From contig JASANG010003935.1 of assembly GCA_030248215.1 (NCBI GenBank), positions 1 through 64,000 on the forward strand: a DNA stretch of 64,000 nucleotides. Direction: 5' to 3'. A model generated the notes under the pieces. That model was not told where the DNA came from. It made no database searches and saw only the letters and a program-made list of their open reading frames with translations. A program made the translations under genes and the position numbers. Source of the stretch: Enoplolaimus lenunculus (taxonomy: Eukaryota; Nematoda; Enoplea; Enoplida; Thoracostomopsidae). Below, piece by piece: positions 53,501 to 64,000 of the stretch (positions are counted from its first letter, which is position 1; every line of letters starts with the position of its first letter).

Positions 53501-55376
53501 TTCTTTAATTTAACAACCGTTCTCTACTATAAACCTGTTCTATCTACATCCGTGTTTAACTCTTTCTTTTATTGGTGATATATACATTCCTTACATTATC
53601 CGAAGATGGCACATCTTCCATAAAGTCCCATTCGATTTCACCATTTTCTCCGTCAGACGTCGACACAGTGTCCGCGCCACCGACGCTATTGCGCTCAGCA
53701 GCAGCCGCTTTGCGGTCTTGTTCGTCCAAAAACAACTCCATTTCGTGTAACTTGAAAAACTGATCATTTACAATTGATTGTGAACAATTATTCTGGGTTG
53801 GCCGACTGCTCGGAGCAACACTATTTGTTAATTGAACCGCTGAAGAAATAAAAAATGTATTATTGAAAAAGTAAGGCTCACTTAAACACATTCCTTCCCA
53901 TTGACTCTGTTGAGGGTTTATCCTGCATCTTATTTAAATACCTGCACGAGTTAGTTACATAAGTGCACATGAAACTACGAAGAAGTTATCCATATTTTTA
54001 AAGTTATACAGTATTCGCTGTTCATAATAATATATCTAGAATCTACAATAATTTTAAGCTTGAAACTAATCCATTCAACTTTAAATGCCACCCTTCAAGG
54101 TATACGCTCCTGGACACTTGCTGATGCCACCCTTCAAGGTATACGCTCCTGGACACTTGCTGAAATGCGTCAAACGATTTCTTTAAATTTATTTCGTGTT
54201 GACAGACAAAAACAAACTTTTCTGAATACCAAGCCCTACGGCCGCTGTAAATCTACCGGCTAAATGCAACTCTAACCGAAGACGTTGATCATGGCCTGTA
54301 AGTTATGTCTGATCTCAATACCAAGGGGCGTTCGGGGGAGATAGGGAAATATATCTTCCGATGCATGGTCATTTCCTGCCGAAATAAAATCTTAATGATC
54401 TGTTAAGTTTTACCGAAATCCAAACTCAACAATCTTATCTTTAATCATCAAAACAAAATACAGTGCTACTCACCCAGCGCACCTTGGTTGTCTTCACCAT
54501 TGCTAAAACCACTAGTCTCCGGCAATCTTTCGATTCCATGTTCAACATCGTTATCACTGGACGTGACCCTAACCAGTCTAATCCGCTGCCATTGCGGTTC
54601 AGTTGGCACGGTTGAGGTTCCCCCTGCCGGAAATGTCTTTCTCAAGAGTTTACTCATCACTCGCAACGATCGATTATTGTGCAACTGGAGCTGAGCCCAG
54701 ATTTGCTCATGGTCAAACCCATCCACAATAAGGCAACGCGTTGTAGCCCTACTTGTCGTCGGTGCGTTACTATCGCATACAGATTGGTTCATTTGAAGCA
54801 AGTCGTAACATTGTTTCAAACACGACTTCGATTTTGCAGCCAGATCATTGCTGAAACACATAAAAAATAAACTTTCGTTTGCTCTATTTCGACTACTTTC
54901 GAACAAAGTTGAAAAATGCAATGAAGATCAACTTTATATAAGACGATGAAACGTGTTCAACAGCAGCTGCCATGAAACAAACTGTGTATCGCCTAGCGTC
55001 ATCTGTACTTTGCAGATGTATTGAAAACCAAAAGTCCGACGTTAGGAATATCTACGATAGGCTATCATTTTTCCTCGGGTTTGGACACAATTTTTTGCTT
55101 TGTTTTAGCATCTCGAACATAACATTAGACATAAGTTTACTGTTAGCTGAGTTTGATTACACTGCTCAATTTCTGCAGATATAAAATAAGCTAGAAACGT
55201 TGTTTTCGTCACTTGAACAAATAGAAGATCTCTGTAACAGAATATTGTATTAGCTTAACTTTAAAGTGATTTGATGTTTTGACAAATATCAAACTTGCGT
55301 TAAATTGCAATACTCACTGATCAAGATCCAAATAGCTTTCGATTTTTGACAAAACAGAAATATCAGATGAATCCAT
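47596..55376 (-). CDS. MPHOSPH10: U3 snoRNP protein MPP10
   Basis: Scaffold of the small-subunit processome, working with U3 snoRNA, IMP3 and IMP4 in early 18S rRNA processing in the nucleolus. Exons in gene order: 55376-55318, 54850-54474, 53839-53595, 53047-52904, 52430-52343, 51585-51444, 51017-50950, 50655-50518, 50180-50070, 48916-48809, 48653-48456, 47754-47596. Family blocks appear in the right order: [144 protein letters not shown], a basic [16 protein letters not shown] stretch, and [13 protein letters not shown] near the end. The acidic repeats of the vertebrate protein are much reduced. Between 52904 and 52430 the phases do not match, so a small exon of 3n+2 bases is probably missing from my model. 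Confidence 0.96.
47977..48312. mobile_element. hAT-like MITE (AAACGG subfamily) in MPHOSPH10 last intron
   Basis: Begins GGGTGTAAACGGATAGTAAA and ends near TTTTTACCGTAAACGGATA, with the AATTTGAGGCATG core of the family. Confidence 0.6.
49017..49440. mobile_element. Satellite-monomer piece split by an AAACGG MITE
   Basis: 49017-49090 matches the ~165-bp monomer of the RNF19/AKAP1 element (TTAGGACTTTCTACATTATT, GGGGTTACAA). A MITE copy ending GGCAACACCCTG at about 49426 follows, then monomer-like GGTTACAAGC resumes. An insertion into a relic of the first family is likely. Confidence 0.5.
49709..49876. repeat. 84-bp tandem duplication with element-end similarity
   Basis: Units 49709-49792 and 49793-49876. 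Each ends in GCTTCGCTCAATACGTGCGC and CCCACTA, echoing the termini of the 4383-5930 element (CTTCGCTCAATACACG then CCCACTAC). Probably a duplicated terminal relic of that family. Confidence 0.75.
51997..52080. repeat. Dispersed hairpin repeat, copy 3
   Basis: GCAACGCCGCTGGGTACATA and GTGTATCCAGTTCCATAC form the stem, followed by CTCTTATTAGAAGAGTGATC. It lies in the MPHOSPH10 intron between exons 52430-52343 and 51585-51444. Confidence 0.65.
53060..53455. mobile_element. hAT-like remnant in MPHOSPH10 intron 3
   Basis: AAGGTGCGACCAGATATT at the left and TTAAACCAGAACCGGACATG near the right recall the copy at 61130-61320; strongly eroded. Confidence 0.45.
54085..54162. repeat. 39-bp tandem duplication in MPHOSPH10 intron 2
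   Basis: Units 54085-54123 and 54124-54162 (ATGCCACCCTTCAAGGTATA, then CGCTCCTGGACACTTGCTG) are identical. Confidence 0.9.
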
Positions 55377-55431
55377 AACTAATATGTCTTGTTACAAATA
55401 GAATTATGCACTGAAAGAAAATCTAGAAGCA

Positions 55432-55613
55432 TGGTGTAAACGAATGGAGATGACCAGAGTCATTTGTATTTCAAAATGGGAACAGTAGCAATCTGTAGTA
55501 AAAATTGAATGTTTGTAGTTGTTTGCAACAATGGGCAAGATAAATAACGAAATTTCGACAATCGTTATAACAAAACCTGGCACCGATTTTTACCGGAAAC
55601 AGATATTTTGGAA
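55432..55613. mobile_element. hAT-like MITE (AAACGG subfamily), eroded
   Basis: ATGGTGTAAACGAATGG at the left and CACCGATTTTTACCGGAAAC at the right, as in the other copies. It begins about 55 bases upstream of the MPHOSPH10 start codon. Confidence 0.45.
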
Positions 55614-55625
55614 AATAATATCTGC

Positions 55626-56077
55626 CAGGGCACAACCGGAGGTCTGGCTCCGGCAGAAAACCGGCCTCCGGCTCCGGTAGAAGTTTTGCAGGAGGCTCCG
55701 GCAATTTCGGCAGTAAAACTTTGCAAAATTTATCTGCTTTAACTAATTAACCACCTTTTTCACTACTGTAGTGACCCGAATACGAGGGTTCCCATTTTGA
55801 GTCCCAATTAAAGCGTGCTTAAGTTTTGGAAGTAACCGCTCCACCTTACAGTTGCAATACCCGATATAAGTCAGAAACGAAGGGTGGCGGATTGACAATA
55901 GCAGTTCGTAACCGAATAACAGAAGGGGGTACTGTCTGGAGAGGCCAAATAAATAGCAGTCCCCCACATTATTCGGGTCACTACAGTACCTAATTTCGCC
56001 TACTTATGGCTGCACCTCCAGCTCCAGCAAGTTTCGTTCACCTCCGGTTCCGGTATTTTTTACCTCCTTCTATCTGC
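55626..56077. mobile_element. hAT-like MITE (GGAGG subfamily) split by a TA-flanked MITE
   Basis: Begins CAGGGCACAACCGGAGGTC and has the inside words TTTGCAAAATTTATCTGC and CCTAATTTCGCC. Its right side (CACCTCCGGTTCCGG) is intact but the terminus is eroded. It matches 19205-19552 once the 55766-55986 insertion is set aside. Confidence 0.65.
55766..55986. mobile_element. TA-flanked MITE with 17-bp perfect inverted repeats
   Basis: Left end CTGTAGTGACCCGAATA, right end TATTCGGGTCACTACAG, an exact reverse complement. TA lies on both sides (55764-55765, 55987-55988), as for Tc1/mariner-type elements. 221 bp, no ORF. Confidence 0.85.
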
Positions 56078-56824
56078 AACCGATGTTAATATCGGTTATT
56101 TTGATGCAGCACTCGAATCTAAGGCAATGCAGTGAGTAACGCACCGTTATATACCGCGACAAAAAGATTTCAAGCCAACATTTGACGTATCATTATACAA
56201 CTACTGGAACTGAGTAAAAAACATGATATTGTTCGCTCAACATACTTAACAAAATATTAAGCGTCAACTTGGAACATAATTTATTTGAACTATCATACAC
56301 TATCAAATACTAATTATAATAAATTCAGTTGAGCATCCAGCAATGCTATAACTATACGGAAAAACAACTTTTCAGCCAATGTTAGTTTTAGGGACCTTTC
56401 ATTAGCCGAAACTTAATCAAAAAGATAATGTAAACCGTACTTCACCGATTTTCAGCAATAAAAGCAGATCCCTGAATAGGGTGGACCAATTTTCGAACAG
56501 TGTTATAACGGTTAACACCACTGATGAAAGATTATCTATTTTGACAGCCTTAGAGCAATCCTCAAAATTTACGAAACAAAGAAAATAAACCAGAAAGTTT
56601 TTCGGTATACGCACGCACCACACAAAACTATCCTGTATGAAGGTATCTTGGTGAATGTGGTCCATAAATACTACGTAACACGAAACAGAAAATAAAAATA
56701 TACACTGACTCAATTACGCTCTAATTTATTATGTTTAAATCCATTTCCGAAATCGACAACAAATTCCGTTTAATCCCTTAATTCAGTCACATCAAACATA
56801 AACTGAAAGTCTAAACCAGGCATC
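56078..56824. other. Spacer between MPHOSPH10 and NDUFB9, nothing recognised
   Basis: AT-rich, no homologous peptide. A 98-codon minus-strand frame at 56417-56713 is not called. Confidence 0.5.
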
Positions 56825-57170
56825 GGCGGTCGCCAAGAAAAGCCTCGGTCTCGGTAGATTTTTGGCCATCACAGAAAAAAATCAAATTTTTTTAAAACAA
56901 ATTAATTCTATTGCTTTTGTCGTAGTTTCTTGTGTGTTTTAGTTTTGTGTGTTTTTCATACGTTTTTGTGCTTTTCATCTGCTATTAATTATTGCGTAAC
57001 TATGTTACAATTTCGCAGAAAAATTTTACTCTTCAGCCATCATTTACTTCAACAATATAGTCATACATTTACTGAATCCTTTAATTCTGGTCTCGGTTCC
57101 AAACCATCGAGACTCAAAAAAGCGAGACCGAGACCTGTCAAAAACCGAGCCTTCCATATCTGGCCTATAC
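56825..57170. mobile_element. GGTCTCGG-ended MITE downstream of NDUFB9
   Basis: CCTCGGTCTCGGTAG at the left and GCGAGACCGAGACCTG at the right form inverted ends. The inside has GTGTGTTTTTCATACG and GCAGAAAAATTTTACTCTTC. A related piece lies at 59170-59325. Confidence 0.6.
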
Positions 57171-57204
57171 TAAAAGTTTAACATCAAGCCTAAATTTTTA
57201 CAAC

Positions 57205-59082
57205 TTAACGGTACACCTCAGGAGTTGACGTGATATCTGGCGGCTGTGCACTGCGATCAAGATCAAGTTCTTTTCGCAGAATCGTTTCTTTTTCATCCAT
57301 CATTTTGTTGAACGACGCTAAAAGTTCCTGTTTCATCGCTTCACGATTTGCGAAATACGTCGGATACAAAGCTTTTTCGTTCGGCGTCCACAAGTCAACA
57401 ATCTTCAAAACAATGTTTTTTAAAAATCTCATTAGAGCAACACAAAAAACTTAAAAACGTACGAGAAAATCAGTAGACTGCTATTTAACTGACAGAGTGC
57501 AAACGGAGGTGACGGGAAATTAGGTAGTTTAAACATTATTTAATTATTGTCAATTTTTGCAAATGGCTACAAAACTTTGCCAAAACTTGTGTTTTATGGT
57601 TTCATTAAATAAGTCAACACAATTTGCTCTCAAAATTGTGCCAAAAACTAAAGGCCAAACACACCGAACCATACAATTGTCAACACAATTTGCTCTCAAA
57701 ATTGTGCCAAAAACTAAAGGCCAAACACACCGAACCATACAATTTTTGTAAAATTACTGTGCAATCGTAGAGCAAATAAGACCAACAAAACCATTTATAC
57801 ATTGCTTACTATATCATTTGGCTGCGGAAACCGCTCAAACGCACATCCGAAAGGGTCTTCAGCTGCTAAAATTAATGATTTTACATTCACAACAGAGCAT
57901 TTTCAGAAGGCTCAGGTTTATGCACTAAAACACAAATATTACATAACAGCTCTTATAGAAACTAGCAAACATAAAGGAACACGCGTTAGTAGGTTCCAGA
58001 AATTTTCAACAACTAATCGAAAATGCCATACGTAGTTCAAGTCAAGTTAAGGTTTGAAAAATTACCATCAGAATTTTGAACCGACCTGGTTAATATATCG
58101 TGCTCTATGTACCGAAAACTACAATACGTTCACAAATTGTTTAACGCGCATTATTTTGTTTCACTGTACGATGGCAAACTTCGGAAGGCAGAGCCAACGT
58201 ATCCTCTACACCACTACATATATAAATTCATGTTTTACACCTTGCACCGCTAAGAGACAAACCTTGATACGGTATCGGGTGCTGCTTTTCCCACAGTTCT
58301 CTCATTCCGTCAACGTACAACCGATGCGCTTTACGAATGTCTTTTTCGTTTTTAAACGCCTCGAAACGTGCGCGCATCATTACTTTGTTATATCGCATTT
58401 CAAGTCTAAAATATGACAAACACTCCTTACCGTTATTTTCATTTCTACTGATGGTTGTATTGCTAACAACTATACGCAAGTAAATATATACTTAAATTTG
58501 TTTTCATTGCTGAACCTGACAATAAGTGTTGAAATATTACGAAAAGATTCCAGAATGAAGTTGAGAAAGCGTTTCATTTCAAATCAGTGTTTTGCTAAAA
58601 TTGTTGCACGAAATTCTGTTTTGACAACAATAATACTCAAACATGAAAGCTTTTTATCACCGATTACATCACTAAAATCATGATCCGAATAAAAAAGGAT
58701 AGCAACCACAAACTACTGACATTTATAAAATGCCCACAGATTGCAAGTGAAGTAAGGTTTACGGTGAACAGACAGCTCCATTGCCGTGACAGCCAAATAT
58801 TTAAAGTAATTACCAATATTTTTGCATAGCGTTCAATGAATTGGTCACTAGAAATCATTACACTAACCAAAAAGATAACATGTTCGATAATTCGTACGAG
58901 CGTAGCGATTTGAGTTTAAAATTTGCAAGATACAATACGCATTACACCATAACACACTGATTGTAAACTTACAAATCAGGCCTATACCAGTATTCACATT
59001 GCTTCAACGCTCTTTTATACAATCGCAACACTTTCTGTCTGTGCGATAGTGCTTTTGAGAAAAACCAAGGAGGTGATTCCAT
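57205..59082 (-). CDS. NDUFB9: NADH dehydrogenase 1 beta subcomplex subunit 9 (LYR protein)
   Basis: Accessory subunit (B22) of mitochondrial complex I. Exons in gene order: 59082-58973, 58405-58263, 57862-57810, 57402-57205; GT-AG, in phase, 167 residues against 179 in human. The N-terminus has the LYR-family motif (SHRQKVLRLYKRALKQCEYW). Exon 2 holds MMRARFEAFKNEKDIRKAHR and LWEKQHPIPYQ. Exon 3 is EDPFGCAFERFPQPNDI, matching the GGTSYER region. Exon 4 has VDLWTPNEKALYPTYFANRE. Exon 3 has tandem acceptors (TTTTAGCAG), so starts at 57865 or 57862 both keep frame and differ by one Ala. The very C-terminus of the human protein is absent, as in other invertebrates. Confidence 0.96.
57493..57770. 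mobile_element. hAT-like MITE (GGAGG subfamily) with internal 66-bp duplication
   Basis: Begins CAGAGTGCAAACGGAGGTGA and has GGGAAATTAGGTAGTT like its relatives. Inside, 57613-57678 and 57679-57744 are exact 66-bp repeats (GTCAACACAATTTGCTCTCA at each start). It lies in the last NDUFB9 intron. Confidence 0.65.
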
Positions 59083-59169
59083 TTTCAATTTACTAAGTAC
59101 TAGACCATACAAATTACCTAAAACACGTACGTTTCGTATTAACAGAATCGCTTTAAATACAACCAAAGT

Positions 59170-59325
59170 TTTCTGTGCTTCTCATAAATTTTTGTGCGTA
59201 ACTATGAAAATTCATAGATTCGCAAAGAAATTTTATTTATCAGGCATCGCTTACTTCATAAACACAACCATACATTCGCTAGCACCGAGACCGAGACATG
59301 TCTAATACTGAGTCCCATCCCTAAC
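59170..59325. mobile_element. GGTCTCGG-type MITE piece upstream of NDUFB9
   Basis: Shares GTGCGTAACTATG, TTCGCAAAGAAATTTTATTT and ACCGAGACCGAGACATGTC with 56825-57170. Confidence 0.55.
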
Positions 59326-60843
59326 GTCTGCCTGATGACTTTTGGGATGTTTTCAATCGTAGTTAAAGTTTGAAAAGCGTATAATTGCCTATATGGTCCA
59401 TATGATATCAGTTTAGAAGATACTAGTTTGATTTTGGATCACGGTTTTTGGGGTAAAACAGGGAGTTTTCAAACCCCAACAAAAACACCATGCTACAACA
59501 AATTACGACTAACAGAATCTAACTGATATATTTGAGGTAGCTACACAGTAGCTTCATTTCAGCGGAAATTTACAATTTTTTGAAATACAAACTGATATGC
59601 TTTCATGAGGTGTGTATACCTAGCTATGTGATTACGAGTGAGAATACTGACTTTCAAAGTTCAAGAAAGTTTTTCAAATATCACGTTATACGAAAGTTTA
59701 CGCCCAAAACCGACTTGCTATTTCACAACCATGATACAATACAAGGCAATGTGTATGACTTAAGATTTTTAAAAAGAGATGTCGTTGTTCGTATTTTTAA
59801 TTGCAATTTTTGGCCGCAGGCTAGGTTGATAGTAATCAGTTCCAAGATGGATTCAATCAAAGCAAAATATACGCTTTCGCTCGACTTCCAGCCCGTTTTT
59901 TTCAATTTATATAGTCTATTTTCCAATGCCATTGGTTTTAAAGCTTTAATTTAATATACGCTGACAAACTATGTTTTACTGTTTGACTGGAGCGAAATTT
60001 ATGGATGAATTCGAGATTGAGAAGTGACTGTCATCAATCCAGCAAACACTTTGCCTGTTTTTGTTGGTTGCACTATTAACGTCTTTCACTGAGCCAGTTG
60101 ATCACCGATAGAAAACTCAAGTAGATTGTCGACGCGTTGGATCAGGTGTGTAGGAAATCGTAGTATGCGGATTCCTGGTAGCTATATGGCGACACCATCG
60201 TTTCGTGGAACCATTTTATTTTCGACGTAAATTAATTTGAGACTGAAACTTCTTTCCTGAATCTTTGTTATTAAATAAAACTGTTGAGTCAACGTGAAAG
60301 TTTATTTGCACTGCAGCAAATGCATCACATTTTTCGTTTACAAGCTATAACACACTATTGTTTGGATGATACGCATCCGCTACTTCGCTTTTGTGTTATT
60401 TCAGCTATTTAAATAAATCCGTTATGCTCGTACTACCGTATCTAACAACTCACATCCGCATTAAAAGTGTATATACCTAAAACGCCGATGAAATGACTTG
60501 ACCCAATATAACTGCAGGATTATGTCTTACGGTAAGTTTCTGAATATTTGTTATTGACCCTGTGTTTCTACATGGTATGCACGGCCCTTTTTCGAAGTTT
60601 TGGCAAAGTTTAGGACCACACCGGTAACCGAATTTCGGCCCTCTTGCATTCGAGTCAAGCATGCTGCCACCATTGTGCAACCGAATATATATTAATTTAC
60701 CCGATAACGGATACCGATATAATTTATTTTTTCACTGTTGTAAGCATGTGAGACATGCTTGTCCTGATGCATATGCAATAAATGCAATGCACATTGTGTT
60801 GGACGGTCGACACATATAGTCGACGAAAAATGCAGTTGGGGAG
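59326..60843. other. Spacer between NDUFB9 and the EF-hand gene
   Basis: No gene supported. A 124-codon frame at 59580-59954 (+) overlaps another on the minus strand and neither shows a motif. A possible 5' exon of the EF-hand gene could lie between here and 61773. Confidence 0.45.
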
Positions 60844-60985
60844 GCGGGCTACATGGCACAGTGGTAGAGTGCTCACTTAAGGATCCATAGGCTGAGAGTT
60901 CGATCCCCGCTCTAGCCCGCTTTTCCAGCTGCTTGGTAGAAAGGTCTGATGTCCTTGGTTCCTACCTAGACTGACAACCGTATTT
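60844..60985 (+). mobile_element. tRNA-derived SINE, copy 2
   Basis: The head (60844-60920) still shows a 7-bp acceptor-stem pair (GCGGGCT with AGCCCGC), A-box ATGGCACAGTGGTAGAGTG and B-box GAGTTCGATCCCC. The tail CTTTTCCAGCTGCTT, GAAAGGTCTGATGTCC, CCTAGACTGACA matches the SINE at 23733. Confidence 0.75.
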
Positions 60986-61129
60986 TTAGCGTGCTCAAGG
61001 TTTTCGTCTGTTATAAACTAATAATTGCTGCTGATAAACTGAAATATTTAATGCAAAAATGGGTTTAGCTGTCGCTTGCGTACATAAGATGAAAGTAGAT
61101 GAAATATGTCGAAACTTGAACTTCTAGAC

Positions 61130-61320
61130 TGGTCCAAAAATGTAATCACAGCAAGATGTTAAAGATGCTCACTTGTAAAAAGCCGTTTTATGATATTCGA
61201 CACCACAACCGAAAATATTCGGTATCCGGTAGGTTTATACCGGATACCGGAAGCGTACACAGATAACAGTTTTTGGCCGGATATTAAACCAGAACCGGAA
61301 ATCCGGTGGCACTCTAACTA
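61130..61320. mobile_element. hAT-like remnant (ATCCGG subfamily)
   Basis: Shares GATGCTCACTTGTAAAAAGC with the copy in RNF19 intron 3 and ends GGAAATCCGGTGGCACTCT, an eroded terminus. Confidence 0.5.
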
Positions 61321-61773
61321 CCACTATATGTGGTCATTGCAACAAATTTTATACTAAAATATAAATGGACTCAGGTATAGCAGCGTTACTTTACGTGAAC
61401 AAACCATGCGCATATACTAAGATGTCTCTTCAGTCTTCAAAGGCGGTCGTCCCTGACTTAGAATCCAACCCCCCGAATTCATAGGTTTGCTGTTTTCTGT
61501 GCATATTTAGTGTGAGATCTCTATTTCGGAACTACCGGCAGGAACGTGTTTTTTTCCATCAATATATTCAGCTGAGTTCTGACCTGTGAGTATTTAATGC
61601 TCAACATAGTTCTGGTTTATCAGTCCAAGACTTTTGGGTCTGCGGTTGTTAAGCGCGGTCCCACTGAGCTGCCAAGTGTTTCGATCTAGCGTCGAATGTG
61701 CGTTTTTAAGGGTTGTCACCGGTTTTTAAGCGATATTCAAATGGATCTAAATCCAAAATAGTCCTATGTTTAG

Positions 61774-63416
61774 GTATCCCATTGCAATTAAACTTAAAAC
61801 GCTTCTTTGATGGGGTGGATCGTGATCGCAACGGTCGAATCACATGCATGGAACTTCAGCAAGCGCTGACCAATGGGGATTGGAGACCATTTAACGAGGA
61901 AACGTGTCGCTTGTTTATTGGCATGTTCGATACGAACCACTCGGGAACCATTGGTATGTGCGACTGCTTCCGAAGGAATGCAGCAAATTTGGTAGATTTG
62001 AACAATTTACGGTCCACTGACGCCAACAGAAAGCATGCGAATTACGTATTCATAAATTCATGTTTTTAAATTTGACTAATATACAACAGCGAACAAATAA
62101 AGAACAAGCTACCGTTTCCAGTTTCGTTAAGGTTCAAATGGGAATACATTATTATTGAGTTCTCAAAACGAAGGACTGGGTAAAACACTGTATAGGTATC
62201 GAATGTATGGATGTGTCGGTTCCATAAATGTTGGCGATATAGATGCCGATTATTATTTTGAAAGTTTGCCGAATTTCAATGTTTATATTTGACTCTAACA
62301 AACTGCTAGGGCACTTTATAAGTATACATGCCATGGATACTTTATGTACATGCGATAATTGCTCTGGTATTTTAAGTTCACAGTCTTTATTCGGTTACTC
62401 TACAAAACCTAATAACGATGACAATTTCCAAGGTTGCGTGAACAAATTGGCAATGACTTTTGGTTCTGTAAAGTTAAACTTTGTCAATTATTGACAAGTT
62501 AACTCAGAAAGCAATTTAATAGATAAAAATAATACAGAAATTTTATGCAACGTATCACAACAAGTAAGATTAAAATGTCAAAATTCCGATTCTAATTGAT
62601 TGTGCAAGCGGAGTCGAAATCGCAACTCGTTTTGAATCAGAATTCTAATCGGAATCAGAATTTGATTGCATTTTGCCGAACATTCAATTTTTGCCGAATC
62701 TGAAACCAAATTCGAACTTTGGTTGCAAGAATAGGCAGTTCCCCAACACGTCCCTATCCTAATATACCGAAAGGTCATGATGATCCAATAAGGCTGTCTC
62801 CCCGCTCGACCGAATCAAATTTGTTCGAGGGGCTCGGCGTTTGAAAGAATAAAAGATAATGTAAGGGTTCTGCAACTCCGCTGACGTGGCCACTGGGATA
62901 CGTAATCGACCGCTCTTTGAAGAATGCCAAATATGCTAGAGTTGCCCCGGAGCCGGAGTTTATACCGTGGTCGGGGCTGAGACCTCGTCACCGGTAATGG
63001 AACCAATATTCTGTAAGGATGTACATTGTTTTGTCAAAATGTCCGTTTATTGCTACGCAAACGTGCTATTATTGAAAATAAAACGGTGTGTCGAACCAAA
63101 GCTTTCTATGTGATATTTTGGAACGTAAAAATGAATACAAGGACGTGCGTGTCATTTTGTAGTTAAAATGTAGTAATTGAGAAAATGTTCCGAAGTACGT
63201 TTGCGTCAGTTTCCTACTACGTGTACCTATACTGTACGCTGTATATATATTATAAATGCGTATATTTATGTTTACAGAATTCAATGAATTCGCAGCGTTA
63301 TGGAAATATGTAAATGATTGGAAGGAATGCTTCCGTAGCTTCGATCGAGACAATTCAGGAACGATTGATAGTAATGAGCTTTCACAAGCATTTCAATCAT
63401 TTGGATATCGACTAAG
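61774..63416 (+). CDS. Penta-EF-hand protein (PDCD6/peflin type), partial
   Basis: Calcium-binding adaptor of the PDCD6 (ALG-2)/peflin/sorcin family. Two exons are certain: 61774-61953 and 63278-63416, joined in phase; the next donor (GTATGT) is at 63417 and the remaining EF-hands lie beyond the window. EF1 has DRDRNGRITCME, a full 12-residue loop. EF2 is created across the splice (DTNHSGTI then EFNE), which restores the Glu at loop position 12. EF3 is DRDNSGTIDSNE. FNEFAALWKYVNDWKECF and QSFGYRL between the hands are typical of the family and look slightly closer to PDCD6 than to peflin. The upstream exon with the start and any Gly/Pro-rich N-terminus was not identified. Confidence 0.92.
61954..63277 (+). 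other. Intron of the EF-hand gene, with a hAT-like remnant
   Basis: 62370-62720 matches the ATTCCG MITE subfamily in inverted sense (ATGCAACGTATCACAACAAG, CAAAATTCCGATTCTAATTG). The rest holds nothing recognised. Confidence 0.5.
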
Positions 63417-64000
63417 GTATGTAAATCGTTCAGGTGCAACGACGAAATATTAATGCAACAAACCTGGCTTCTGGTTAGGTAGCTGGAGTTTCTTCCGGGT
63501 CTTTACGCGACAAAGCCTACCATCCAACGTCGATGCATTTTAACACTTTAACAACGATCCTATTCCATTGACCGATGCGCAATGTTTGTTTGACCCATAA
63601 TAATTTTAAGGCCATCTTGTTTTCTTAGGTACTGTAAAATGGAGTAGGTTTAGGATTACTTCTATTATTTTCGAGTAGGCTTAGGATTAGTTCTAGACTT
63701 GTTTTAAGCTGAGGTTTAGGCTTGGGAAAGGAGAATACACCGAGATATTGTTACGCCTCTGAAATAACACTGGTCATCTTTATCAGGTTTCCAGTGTTGT
63801 CGTAACTGGACAAAGAATGTGAACTTACACGGACACATACAAACATTTACGACATATATGACAGAAAAATTACAATAGTAAGTCAGTCAGTTCCAAGGCA
63901 GTTGGCACTTGGCATAAGTACAAATGATGAAGTTTTAGAACCATCCGACTAGTTAAAATAAATCGCCCGTGGCAGAGTGTGAGAAAACCATCTGTTGTGT
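63417..64000 (+). other. Intron of the EF-hand gene at the right edge
   Basis: 63636-63730 has AGTAGGTTTAGGATTACTTC and AGCTGAGGTTTAGGCTTGGG, resembling the TAAGCC-rich MITE. No further exon seen. Confidence 0.45.

Noticed and set aside
58814-58847. A 34-base candidate NDUFB9 exon (DQFIERYAKIL)
   Set aside because: It has AG/GT borders, but including it breaks the frame; joining 58973 directly to 58405 keeps frame and fits the family.
59580-59954. 124-codon ORF upstream of the EF-hand gene
   Set aside because: Overlapped by an open frame on the other strand; no homology, no domain.
60844-60920. A possible functional tRNA gene
   Set aside because: The acceptor stem pairs, but the T and anticodon arms do not fold well and the same head plus tail recurs at 23733, so it is a SINE head.

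Overview
The window reads as nuclear DNA of an invertebrate animal: AT-rich, with genes split by many GT-AG introns of a few hundred to a few thousand bases, and introns and spacers full of short DNA transposons. All gene calls come from reading the translations against protein families I know. The proteins are close to their vertebrate homologues. Gene size and intron size would fit a tunicate-like genome, but I cannot prove the taxon. No ribosomal RNA, CRISPR, reverse transcriptase, retroviral or capsid gene was seen.

Layout. 202-17067 (+): a 5'-truncated RNF19-type RBR ubiquitin ligase, with IBR, catalytic RING2, two membrane segments and then an enormous Ser/Asn/Thr-rich tail, much of it in one 4-kb exon. 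17068-24000: transposon-rich spacer holding an unidentified single-exon ORF (+), a short coiled-coil ORF (-) and a broken fragment of the cohesin-loader gene MAU2 (-). 24020-30804 (+): a complete ten-exon AKAP1 gene (mitochondrial anchor, KH, Tudor). 30805-39915: nine kilobases with no gene, a graveyard of hAT-like MITEs. 39916-45420 (-): a complete ten-exon glycerol kinase of 538 residues. 47596-55376 (-): MPHOSPH10/MPP10, at least twelve exons. 57205-59082 (-): NDUFB9, four exons, 167 residues. 61774-63416 (+): two internal exons of a penta-EF-hand protein (PDCD6/peflin type) that runs off the right edge. The genes are ordinary housekeeping or signalling genes with no shared pathway; AKAP1 and NDUFB9 both act at mitochondria, and glycerol kinase can dock there in mammals, but nothing suggests a cluster.

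The unusual content is in the repeats. (1) Several hAT-like MITE subfamilies share a CAGGGTG(C/T)AACCGG-type end but carry different short-word arrays inside; one has an exact 8-bp target duplication. (2) A terminal-inverted-repeat element carries tandem monomers of roughly 165 bp and has relatives in introns of RNF19, AKAP1 and probably MPHOSPH10. (3) A TTAA-flanked, piggyBac-like element has an internal tRNA-like module and is amplified as a 296-bp tandem array. (4) A TA-flanked MITE with perfect 17-bp inverted repeats sits inside another MITE whose uninterrupted relative is present in the same window. Two copies of a tRNA-derived SINE, a dispersed hairpin repeat and several exact-period tandem duplications complete the picture.
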